Shown here piece after piece: positions 44,521-55,200 of a DNA stretch of 64,000 nucleotides. The stretch comes from Cyanophora paradoxa (Eukaryota > Glaucocystophyceae > Cyanophorales > Cyanophoraceae): NCBI GenBank assembly GCA_004431415.1, contig QPMI01000469.1, positions 224,259 through 288,258 of the forward strand, given 5' to 3'. Position 1 is the stretch's first letter. The number at the start of each line of letters is the position of its first letter. The translations under genes and the position numbers were made by a program. The notes under the pieces are model-generated. The model was not told where the DNA came from, made no database searches, and saw nothing but the letters and a program-made list of their open reading frames with translations.

Positions 44521-46301
44521 ATGTCGCGGGTGCGTCAGGAGGTAGTTATCGAGGAGAAGCTCGTTGGATACAACGGGATCCCCGTGGTGCGGAAGTACTC
44601 CCGCGGGAAGCTGCTCGGCAAGGTGCCAAATCCTACCGTTGCTGCCAGCCCTCAGTCCCCGATGCCGATGCCGCGGGCGGCTCGCAGGGTGGCTTCGCAA
44701 AGTGCTATGAGCTGCGCGAGCTTACAACAGACCGTCTCTACGCCGGAAAGATAGTTGCGAAGAACTCCTTGACCAAGTCCCGGGCGAAGCAAAAGGTGCA
44801 GCTAAGCCGCGTCGGCTCCCCCGCTCGCGCGTAGCATTGTGCGGTGATATTGCCTTCTCTCCCAACCGGCTTTTCCTTCTCGCACAGCTGCTGGCTGAGA
44901 TCTCGATCCACCGCTCCCTCTCGCACCCGCACGTCGTGCGGTTTGAGCGCTACTTCGAGGACAAGGAGAATGTGTACATACTGCTCGAGCTCTGCAGAAA
45001 TCAGGTCCCTCCTGCGCCCTCCCAGGCCTTGCTCGTTCCGTAACCCCCGACGCTTAACCTCGCTGCGGCAGACGATGATGGAGCTCGTAAAGCGGAGGGG
45101 GCGGCTGACGGACCCGGAGGTTCACTACTACATGTCGCAGATTATCGGCGCCGTGAAGTACCTGCACGCCGAGAACGTCATCCACAGGGACCTCAAGCTC
45201 GGAAACCTTTTCCTCGGTCCGCCCCGGCCCCCAGCGTTAGCTAGAGGAAGGAAGTCTCATAAAGAGACCCAGGCGATAACATGGACGTGAAAATTGGCGA
45301 CTTCGGCCTCGCGACCAAGGTTGAGTTCGACGGGGAGCGCAAGCGGTCCGCGAACCCCGCGCGCTGGGCGTTCCGTGGCGTGATGGCGTACCGCAGGACG
45401 ATCTGCGGGACGCCGAACTACATCGCGCCGGAGATTTTGGACGGGCGGAACGGGCACAGCTTCGAGGTGGACGTGTGGTCCCTCGGCGTCATCCTGTGCG
45501 CCCCGCTTTCTTCTCTTCCTTTCGGCGCTCCGCCGACGCGGGCGCCAGGTACACGCTGCTGGTGGGGAAGCCGCCGTTCGAGACGAGCGACGTGAAGGCG
45601 ACGTACAAGCGCATCCGCTCCAACCAGTACGACTTCCCCGAGCACATCTTCATCCAGGAGTCCGCCAAGGACCTCATCCGCCGCATCCTCCACCCCTCCC
45701 CAGGCCCGCCCCCCGCCCCGCAACGCCCCGGCCCGCCCCCTGAGGCCCACCGCAGAGCGCCGGCCGACGCTCAACGAGATGATGAGCCACGCGTACTTCC
45801 GGGCGGCCGGCCAAATACCCAAGAGCCTCCCCGTGTCGGCCATGAACGCGCCCCCGCCGGCATCGGCCAGCGTGGCCGCCAAGGCCGGTGCCCCGCGGCA
45901 GCCGCTCCGCGACATGCGGGTCCGTCGCCCTCCCTTCCAGCACCCCTGGGCCGGCCTGAGGTGCTCGCAGATCGACGACCCGCGCCTGAGCGCTCCCCCC
46001 GCGACGGCTCCGCCGGCGATGGGCTACGAGGCGGAGCGAGAGGCGCGAGACCCGTACGCACTCGCCCCGCGCTCCTCGGCGGGGGTCCCTGCGGCGCGGC
46101 TGGCGGAGCCCGGGCCGCCGGCGACGGCGCCCTCGGCGGCGCTGGGCCGGTGGCGACGGCGACGGGGGCGGACGTGGACGAGCTACGGGCGGTGCTGCAG
46201 CAGGTCCGCCTCGGCTCGGGGAGCACCCACCGCGACCGCGACCGCGACCGCGAGCGGAGAGGGAACGCGAGCGCGAGCGCGAGATCCAGGCGGCGGCAGC
46301 A

Positions 46302-46335
<34 letters not shown>

Positions 46336-47420
46336 AGAAGGAGAACAGGCCTCAATCGGCGTTCGCGGCGGGGGCGGGGACGGAGCGGCCGGGGCCGGTT
46401 GTGGACGAGGAGCTGGAGGAGGAGGAGCGGACGCGGCTGCACGACCTGCACCAGCAGCTCGAGGCCTCCTTCGCCGCCATCACCCGCGCCCCGCCCGCCC
46501 CGGCCCCGGCCCCGGCGCCCCCGCAGCCGGCCGCGGGGCCCTCGCACGCCCCCGCGGCGAGCGCGCCGGCGCCGCTGCTCTCGTCGTCGCCGACGTCGGG
46601 GCCCTCGTCGGGGAGCGGGGCGGCGGCGATGGTGTGGGTCACCAAGTACGTCGACTACTCGACGAAGTACGGGCTCGGGTACCGCCTGAACAACGGCTGC
46701 GTCGGCGTCTTCTTCAACGACGCCACCAAGATCGCCCTCGCGCCCGACGCCTGGTGCGCCCAACGCGCGATCCCGGCACGGGGCGCTGAGCGGGGCGGGG
46801 CAGCCACGTGGAGTACATGGAGCGGCGGCGGGCGGCGCCGGGGGCGGAGGCGCGGGACGAGCGGCGGGGCTTCCTGCTGGGCGACTTCCCCAAGGACCTC
46901 ACCAAGAAGGTCACCCTCCTCAAGCACTTCCGCAACTACCTCGCGGAGCCCTCCGCGCCGGCCCCCCCCTCCCCCGCCCCCGCCCCCGGCGCCCCCCTCG
47001 TCTACGTCAAGAAGTGGCTCCGCACCCGCCACGCCGTCATCTTCCGCCTCTCCAACAAGACCATCCAGGCGCGGCCCCCGTGCGCGCGCCTCCCCGCGGC
47101 CGGCGCTGACGCGGCGGCGCAGGTCATCTTCTACGACCAGAGCGAGATGCTGCTGTGCGGCGAGGCGCGGTGCGTCTCGTACCTGAACAAGGTCGGGGAG
47201 CGCGTGACCTACTCCCTGGCCTCCGTCCCCAACTCCCCCGACCTCGTGAAGCGCCTCCGCTACACGAAGGAGATCCTCTTCCAGGTCCCCGCCCCGCCCC
47301 CGCCCCTGCCCTCGCCCGCTGCCCCCTCACCCCGGCGACGCCCCGCAGCTCATCAACCGCAACCCCGGGCCCGCGCCGAGCCACGGCACGGTCCCCCGCA
47401 CGGCAGCCGACATCTTGTAG
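44521..47420 (+). CDS. PLK: Polo-like kinase, copy 2
   Basis: Same gene as at 40564, offset by 3957 bp at the start. Kinase, linker and both polo boxes are present, stop TAG 47418-47420. Here the polo-box exons read cleanly ([38 protein letters not shown]). The linker is broken instead: one C is missing near 46147 (LGPVATATG in copy 1) and one G near 46256 (DRERERERE in copy 1). Its 5' flank is aminopeptidase DNA beyond 157 bp upstream of the ATG, so any distal promoter of copy 1 is not shared. Confidence 0.9.
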
Positions 47421-47891
47421 CTGCAGCCCGAGGCCACTGCTGTGTAACATATTCTATGCATATTCACGGACGCATCACCACGACACGACTCGACAAGGCT
47501 TACGCTTGCATACTCTATCTAAGGCAGAAAGTACGCTAGCTGGGTCTGCAATGCACGAAAGGATGGGACTACGGAAAGCGAAGCAACACGCACGGAAAAT
47601 TGCAAGGGGGCACGACTAGTTGAGGCCATGATGTACACATCTCGCCCGATTAAAGTGTTCTTAAACTCACTGTGAGACTAGAGCTTCGAATTCAAATCCA
47701 ATACGCTACAAGGCTTCCAAAGAATGCGCATAGGCGGCGAAAAGCGTGAAATTGAAAAATGCGACGCTTAGGAAGAGCTCTGAAACTTACGATTCTACTC
47801 TGCGATCGGCGTCGCGGCGACAAACCGCGGCCGCCGATATACTGCTACAGCTAAAGGCCTACCTGGGAGGAAAGGGGCGGCCGAGCGCGGC
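47421..47891. other. 3' spacer between convergent genes (copy 2)
   Basis: Same sequence as 43460-43930. No gene seen. Confidence 0.5.
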
Positions 47892-49357
47892 CTAGCCGCC
47901 GCGGTGGCGGGTGAGGACCTCGCAGCCGTCGTGGGTGATGAGGACGGTGTGCTCGAACTGGGCGGACCTGCGGGGGCGTGACCCCCCCGCCCGCCCGGCG
48001 CCGCGCTGGGGCGCACCAGTCGCCGCCGTCGTTGACGGCGGTCCAGCCGTCGGGCCAGAAGGAGACCGAGTCGGAGCGCTCGGAGACGGCCGGCTCGATG
48101 GTGAAGACCATCCCCGCCGCCATCTCCCCCTGCCCCCGCTCGGCCCCGGCCCAGCGCGGCGGCGCGGCGGGGCGGGGCGCACGGGGTCCGAGTTGCGCCT
48201 GTGGTGGATGATGGGCGCCGTGTGGAACTCCCGCCCCAGCCCGTGCCCCGTGAACGCCGCGCTGCCCCCGCCCCCGGCGTCAACCGCCCCGCCCCGCGGC
48301 GGCAAGGCGAGCGCTGGCACCAGACGGCGAGGCCGCGGGAGTCGGTGAAGCCCCTGCGGGGCGGCTCGGGGCGAGCAAGGCGGCGCGGGGCGGGGCGGGC
48401 GGGGCGCACTGGATGGCGTCGCCGATGGCGCGGAAGGGCTGGCCGGGCCTGCAGACGCGGATGCCGCGGTCCAGCGCCTCGCGCGCCGCGTCCACCAGCC
48501 GCCGCGCCGCCCCGTCCACCTCCCCCACCGTGAACGTCCCGCACGTGTCCCCGTGGAAGCCGTCGGCGGTGTAGCAGCTGACGTCGATCTTCACGATGTC
48601 GCCGTCCTGCAGGGGACGCAGGTCGGGGATGCCTGCGCCCCGCGCCCGCGCGTGAGGCGCCGGGCGGGGGCGGGGCGGCGGGGGCGGGGGGCACCGTGGC
48701 AGACGACCTCGTTGACGCTGGTGCAGACGCTCTTGGGGAAGCCCATATACAGCAGCGGCGACGGGTACGCCCGCGCCTGCACGATCGCATCGTGCACCGC
48801 CGCGTCGATCGCGTCCGTCGTCACCCCCGCCTGCCCCGCCCCCGTCGGCGCCCCGCGCGCCGGGCGGGCGACGCTCTGGATTGACTGGGAACGCTAGGAG
48901 GGCGCGAGGGAGCGGGAGGGACGGGAAGGGGCCGCGGGGGACGAGACTGCGGGCCGCACCCTCACGAGCGTGCCGGCGTACTTGAGCACCGAGGACGCGG
49001 TCGCCGCCGCTTTGCGAATGGCCGGCAGATCCTCGGCCCTCGCCGCCCGCGGCACGCTTCTCATCGCGTCCACAGGGACAGGCCGCCCCGCGCCGCGGGC
49101 TCTCGCATAGGGAGGCTTCCGGATGTCTTCGGGGACCGCGCGCCTGGGCGTGACTTCGAAATCTCCATAACGAAGAGGCTGCAAAATCAGCGGCGGCGCG
49201 CATCAGGAAGGTCTGGGGACCGTCGTTGCGCTGTTCGAGCTGGACGACGGGGCGCGGGCTGGACGCGCACCGCCGGTCTGCAGAGGAAGCTCTCCAGCGG
49301 CGAGTTTGCCACCGCGCTCGCGGCGCGGCTCGCGGCGCGAGCCATCCTTGCGAGCAT
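47892..49357 (-). CDS. Methionine aminopeptidase type 1, probably organellar
   Basis: Removes the initiator methionine. Start ATG 49357 gives [20 protein letters not shown], an Arg/Ala/Ser-rich presequence suggesting mitochondrion or plastid. Exons then read [189 protein letters not shown]. Metal ligands are all present: Asp in KIDV, Asp in HGDT, His in GHGLG, Glu in TIEP, Glu in FEHT. Stop TAG 47892-47894. The first intron is not fully resolved, so the presequence is an inference. Confidence 0.85.
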
Positions 49358-49736
49358 ATGCGGTCCCGAATCACTTCTAAGCTCCGTTCCGTCTTCTCCG
49401 CGGCTGGACGGCTCCCGGCGACGAAGTTCCGATGGTTGGTGCAAGGGGGATGGGGGCTAGGGGGGGTAGACATCCATGTACAGCTGCACTCTCGTGTATG
49501 CACCGCTCGCTCCTTGCTGGTCTGAGCTGCCGCGCATCATTAAAAGTCACGTGCAACCCAAGTATCCTCGCTGTACCAGTCAAGGCGCTCCTCGCCAGTC
49601 TTCTGCAGCAATCCCCGCGCCCTGCGTCCCGCGCTCCCGTCGAGGTGCGTCATTTTCAAATCCTGCACCTTCACACTCGCTACGACGCGCCGCGCTGAGC
49701 AACCGCGCCCCCGCCCTGCAGGTCCGCAGCGAACGG
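49358..49736. other. Divergent intergenic spacer
   Basis: Lies between the aminopeptidase (minus) and NCA2 (plus). A CCCTGCAG acceptor-like site just before 49737 hints at an upstream non-coding or leader exon of NCA2. Confidence 0.4.
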
Positions 49737-52023
49737 ATGACGGAGCAGCTGGAGAGCGTGTTGCTAGACCTTGAGAGGCGGCCGCGTTCGTCGGTCTTGC
49801 CTGATCTGGCGGAACTGGTCGCGCGCTCCGATGACGATCTGGAGCGCCTCCGCAGGGCGGTCGTCGCGCACTGCGTGACGGTGGTGCATACGTGCGCGCA
49901 CGAGCTGAGCCACATCGAGGACGACGTGCGCTACTGGAACGAGAGCCTGGACAGCAAGTTCGCCTCGGCGGTCGTCTTCGGCCTCTTCGCCCTCGCCCGC
50001 GGGCGCAGGAGCACGCGGCAGGACTTCTACGTGGGCGCCGGCCCGCCCCCCGCGCCCTCCCCGCGCGGCCCGAGGCGGGGGCGCAGGAGCACATTGGGGC
50101 GCTGCGGGCCATCGAGGGGCGCGCCCTCCAGTTCGTCGGCCGAGTGTACCTCTCCGCCGTCGACCTCGCCGCCGCCAAGCCCGACGCCCCCGACCTCCCC
50201 CGCAAGGCGCCCCGCCCCGGCCCCGGCCCACGCCCGGGCGCCGCCCCGCCAGCTCACCGGCCGCCAGCTCCTCGCGACGGCGACGTACGTCCGCTGCTGG
50301 CTGCGCTCCTCCGCGGACAGCGCCGGCGACCCCGCCGCCCACGACTTCGCCGCCCAGGCCGCCGCCGGCGAGCCGGCCGCCCCGCCCCGCCCGCGGCCGG
50401 CCTGAGGCGGCGCAGGGGCGGCGGCCGGGAGCGGTCGCTGGCGCCGCTGCTGGGCGACGTGCTGGGCGACGGGGCCGAGGCGCTGCGCGACTACCGCGCC
50501 GCCCTCCGCGGCCTCCTCGCCCCGCACCGCCGGCCGGGCCACGTGCGCCGCCACTGGCTGACCTACACGGTCGGGGCGGCCGTCGCGGCGGCGGCGGCGC
50601 GCTTCCTGTACCGGCACTCGGCGCTGAACGGGTCGGAGGACCTCGAGCGGTGGGTCGGGGCGGGGCGGGGGGCGGCAGCGGCCTTCGCGCGGGAGCACGT
50701 CGTCGCCCCGCTCCACTCCATCTACCGCGAGCTCTTCACCAGGCCCGCCCCCCCGCCCTCCCTCCCTCTCGCCCCGCCCCCGCCACCCTCACCCGTGCCG
50801 CCCGGCAGCCTGCGGCAGCGGTCGGGGACGGCGGAGGACTTCGAGGGCTCCCGCCGCTCCCTCGCCGTGCGCCCCGCCCTCACCGCCCGCCCCGAGCTCG
50901 CAATCCGGGACGCCGGCTTCGGCGCCGGGGACTCGGCTCGATCGCAGGCGCGGCCGCTGACGCGCGCGGCGCGCAGGCGATGATCGAGTCCTTCGGCCGC
51001 TCCACCGCCCCCGCGTCCGCCCCGCCCCGCCCCGCGCCCCGCCCCGCGCCCCGCCCCGCGCCGCCCGGCGCCGACGCGGGGCAGGCTGGAAGCGGGGGCG
51101 CTGCGGGAGCAGGCGGAGCGAGGAGACATGAGCGTGGTGATGAAGGTGTACGAGCAGGCGCGCCGCCCGGTCCAGGGGGCGCTGGGGGCGGGCGCCTCAC
51201 GGGGGGCAGGAGCTGGAGCGGCCACTGGTGAACGCCGTGGCGGGGGACCTGCTGCGCGCCCTCCTCATCCAGATCCAGAAGGCCCCGCCCCCCGCCCCGC
51301 CCCCCGCACCCCCGCCCACTCCCGAGGCGCCCCGCAGGTCAAGGTCGAGTCCGAGGCCGCCATGCTCCAGATGGACCAGGCGCGCCCCACGCCGCCCACC
51401 CCCGGCCTTTTGCGCTCGGCCCGGTCACCCCGCCCCGCAGATCCTCCGCGCCAACGAGATCAACATCGAGCTCCTCGCCACTATCCCCGCCCTGCTGCTC
51501 GCCGCGTGCGGCCCGCGCCCCGCCCCCCACCGACTCCCGCCCACGAGCGCCGCCCCGCAGCCTCGTGTTGCGGAGCGTCGGGATGGCGGCGGCGGCGGTC
51601 CCGGCGGGGCGGCGGCGGGCCTCGCGGCGGCACCTGCAGCGGGCGGCGGCGTCGGCGCTGCGGGCGGCGGAGCGGGCGCTGGCGCGGGCGGGGAGGGGCG
51701 GGCGGGGGAGGGGGAGGGGGAGCGGGCGGCGGGGGCGGGGCGGCTGCTGGTGCGGGCGGAGCAGCTGGAGCGGGCGCTGGAGGGGCTCGTCTCGGGGAGC
51801 GCCCGGGCCGCCATGCGGGAGGACCTCGCCGACCTTCGCGACCCCGCCCTGCCCCCGAGCGCAAGGCCCGCCCCCGCCCCGCCCCGCCCCCCCCGCCCCC
51901 GCCCCGCCCCCTCCCGCGCGTGACGCCGGCGCGCAGCTTTGGGTGTGCGCGCGCATGCGGGCGACCTGGGGGCCCCTCCTCGCGCAGCCGGCCAGCGCCC
52001 GCGGGCCACTCCCCGTCCTCTAG
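49737..52023 (+). CDS. NCA2: NCA2-family mitochondrial protein
   Basis: NCA2 (nuclear control of ATPase) proteins act in mitochondria and in yeast affect expression of ATP synthase subunits 6 and 8. Segments: MTEQLESVLLDLERRPRSSV, SHIEDDVRYWNESLDSKFAS, LTGRQLLATATYVRCWLRSS, YRAALRGLLAPHRRPGHVRR, HWLTYTVGAAVAAAAARFLY (membrane segment), RHSALNGSEDLERWV, FAREHVVAPLHSIYRELFT, MSVVMKVYEQARRPVQGAL, LERPLVNAVAGDLLRALLIQ, VKVESEAAMLQMDQ, ILRANEINIELLATIPALLL, RMRATWGPLL. The RHS.L.GS.DLERW and PL.N.V.GDL.RALLIQ blocks are diagnostic. Stop TAG 52021-52023. The last intron has a GC donor and one C seems missing just before it (near 51858). Start 49737 by similarity. Confidence 0.85.
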
Positions 52024-52264
52024 CCGCCGCCCCCGCCGCGCGCCTCGAGCCTGCGCTGCGCACGTAGGGCCCTATCCGTGTCGCCATCTTATATCCATCT
52101 TGATGCGCTCGATTGCTCTGGCGGATGGGGGGGGGCACCGGGTGGCCATAGGTGCACGTGGGATTCGAAGCCATGGGAGGACTCGGTTAATTGCGATCGC
52201 GAGTTGAATTCGCGCGCCGAATTTGAAGTCCAAAAGGGGACCCCGAGGGATTCGAAAGGAGAAA

Positions 52265-55200
52265 ATGTGGCTCTGCAGCCGGCAAGCGGCGCACGCGCGG
52301 CTGCGGCTGCGCGCGCCGGTCGCGGCCGGTGCGTTTCGTCTGCGCATCCTTTCCCCGCGCCGGTCTGCCGACACAATGTCGTGCAGCGCGGGCCTCCCGA
52401 AGATCGGCCCCGGCCTCGCCCTGGATCGAGCACGATGATGCCCTACAAGCTGCCTCGATACAGACGCAGGCGCCTCGCGATCGGGCGGCACTTGCGCCGA
52501 CAGCGCTGCGCGATCTGATGTCGCCACGCGGCTGGAGCACCGGTGAGCGGCCGGCTGTGCCGCCGTTGCGTAGCTAGTCGACGCTTCCGGTCAGTTGCTG
52601 AGGGGCGAGACCCCGCAGCGCGGTTATCGACGGAGGCGGGGGGCCTGGCGACGCTCCCGACGGAGCCCAAGGTCGTCGACGAGGACTCGGGGAGGAGCAA
52701 GGGGAACCAGCAGGGGCGGCGGCCGGCGCGGGAGCGCTTCCACGAGAAGCAGCGCGTCGAGGAGCTGCACGACTCGTTCGCGGTGCGCTCGGCGGCGCTC
52801 GCCGTCGTCGCGGCCTTCCGCACGGTCAACCCGACGCCCGGCGAGCCCTTCGACGAGGCCGAGGCCGTGCGCCCTCCCCGCACGCGACCCCGCCGCCCCG
52901 CACCCGCGCCCCGCCGAGCCGTCGGGCGCAGCGGGCGGCTGTGGACGCGGTGCTGCAGAAGCAGACGCCGAAGGACCGGGGGATCGTGGCGGCGAGCGCG
53001 CTGACGATGCTGGCGCGGTTCATGGACCTGCGGGGCGCGGAGCTGCTGGCGCGCATGGCGCCGAACTACGGCAAGGACGTCGGCGAGCGCGGCGCCTTCA
53101 TCGTCTACGCAGCCTTCCGCTGCGGCGACGTCCTCTCCTGGCGCCACTGGGCCCGCCTCTACCGCGTCCAGGCCGCCCGCGACCGCGTCCGCCCCTCCCG
53201 CCGCTTCCTCGGCGCCGCCGCGCGCGGGCACGCGCTCGGCGGCGAGATGGCCGAGGCGCGCGCCGTGCTGCGGGAGCTCGAGCCGATGATCAGCGCGAGG
53301 AAGGACCACAGACTCTGCGGCGCCGTCTGGGGCGTCTTCTCCGAGGCCGTAGGACAGCTCGCGGCCCTCGCCGGCGCCGGCCGCCCCCTCCCCGCGCCCC
53401 CGCGGGGCCTCTCCCTGGAGGAAGCGCGGGCGGACGCGGAGGCCGGGGGGGGCGAGGCGGGGCGGCTGGCGGCGTACGCGGTGCGGGCGCGGGCGCTGCT
53501 GGCGGTTGCCGACGAGGCGGGGCGGGAGATCGGGGAGGAGGTGGGGCGGGAGAGCTCGCAGGGGCGCTTGGCGTGCTGGATGACCTGGGCCGCCGACACG
53601 CTCCGCCAGGAGCGCATCGCCGCCGACGAGGCCGCCTTCCTCGCCACCTCCCGCCTCCTCCTCCGCGCCGGCGCCGCCGCGCGCCTGGACGAGCCCCGCC
53701 GCCTCTTCTACTCGGTGCGCTTCGGGACGGCGCCGGAGACGGTGGCGGACCTGCTCATGATCTCCATCGCCGACACCGCGCGCCTCCGCACCTTCCCCGC
53801 CGCCCTCGCCGCCCTCGCCGCCGACCTCGGCATCCCCGACGGGCCCGAGGAGCCGGCGGCGTGGGCGGCGGCGCTGCGCGAGCCCGGGGCGCGGCCCTTC
53901 CAGGCGGTGCTGGGCTACAAGGTCGCGCAGGCCAAGGCCCGCCTCGTGCTCGCCTCGGAGGAGACGTGGGCGAGGGCGGGGCCCGAGGGCCGGCGCGACG
54001 CCCTCCGCTGGCTCCAGCGCGCCGCCTGGGCCATCCCCCGGTGACCCTGCCCGGCGAGCGCGGCGCCGGCGGCGAGCTCGTCGCCCCGCTCGACGAGATC
54101 GTCCGCATCCAGGCCCGCCCCGCCCCTGCGCCCCGCCCGCCCGCCGGCCGGCCGCTCACGGGCGGGGCGGCGGCAGGCGGTGGGGGCGCGGGGCGGGGCG
54201 ACGGCGGAGGAGCGGGCGGAGGCGGAGGCGGTGCGGGAGACGGTGGTGGTGCTGTTGGAGCGGCTGAGCGCCGTCCGCTCGATCGTCACCGACGCGCTCG
54301 CCGTGCGCTGGTGCACGCGCCTCATGGACCGCACCCAGTGGCCCCTCGTTGCCCTCGCCGCCCAGCTGGCCCGCCCCGTCCCCCCGCCCCGCCCCGCCCC
54401 GTGGCGGCTGAGCGGCGCGCAGGGGCTGCCGCTGGTGCTCAGCGACTCGGCGCGGGGGCGGCTGGAGAGCATGAAGACCGAGGCGGAGGCGCGGGAGCGG
54501 GACCGCCTCGCCGGCAAGGCCTTCGTCCCCTCCAGCTTCGTCCCCGACACGCGCCCCCAAAAGAAGACCGAAAGGGGGGAGAGGCGGGGCTGGCAGACGC
54601 GGCGCTCGCGGTCGCGGCAGGCGGCGATCGAGCGGGCGCGGCAGCTCTCTGCCCTCGCCTGCGCCGGCGCCGACGCCGTCCAGACCATCGCCCCGGACGC
54701 CCTCGACCCCGCCTTCGTCGTGCGCCCCCGCCCCGCCCGCCCCGCCCGCGCGCCGGGGGCAACGGGCGGGCGGGCAGCCGGAGGCGCTGCTGGCGGTGCT
54801 GCGGGAGCGGCCGCGGTTCGTGACGGCGCGCTGCGCGCTCGTCGGCACCATCGTCAAGGAGCTCGTGCGGCGGGGCGACGAGGAGCGCGCCGAGCGCCTC
54901 GCCCTCGTCAGCCCCGCCATCGGCATCCCCTTCGCCGCCGGCGTCGTCCTCCCCATCGTCTCGGCGCGGGTGTCGCGGGGGGACGCCGCGGGGTGGCTCC
55001 CCTGGTGGCGCCGCTTCTCCGACTCGCGCGCGCTCTGGGAGGCCCGCCGCGCCGCCGGCCACGACCTCCTCCGCCTCCCCGCCGACGACCCCGCCTCCCC
55101 CGCCCCCGCCGACGAGGCACAGCCGCTCGCCCCCGCCGAGGAGGCCCGGGCCCAGGCGGCCGGCGACGAGTCGGAGGAGGGGGCGGGCGCGGCGGAGGCG

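Larger units (their letters stand above)
44364..48325. repeat. Tandem duplication, copy 2 (3.96 kb)
   Basis: Second copy of the unit at 40407-44363. It ends at GGCACCAGAC, after which the unique 5' part of the aminopeptidase gene continues, so copy 2 keeps the original right border and copy 1 the original left border. Confidence 0.95.

Noticed and set aside
40564-48325. Two diverged polo-like kinase paralogues
   Set aside because: The copies differ almost only in homopolymer length, so there has been no measurable divergence. A recent or artefactual duplication fits better.
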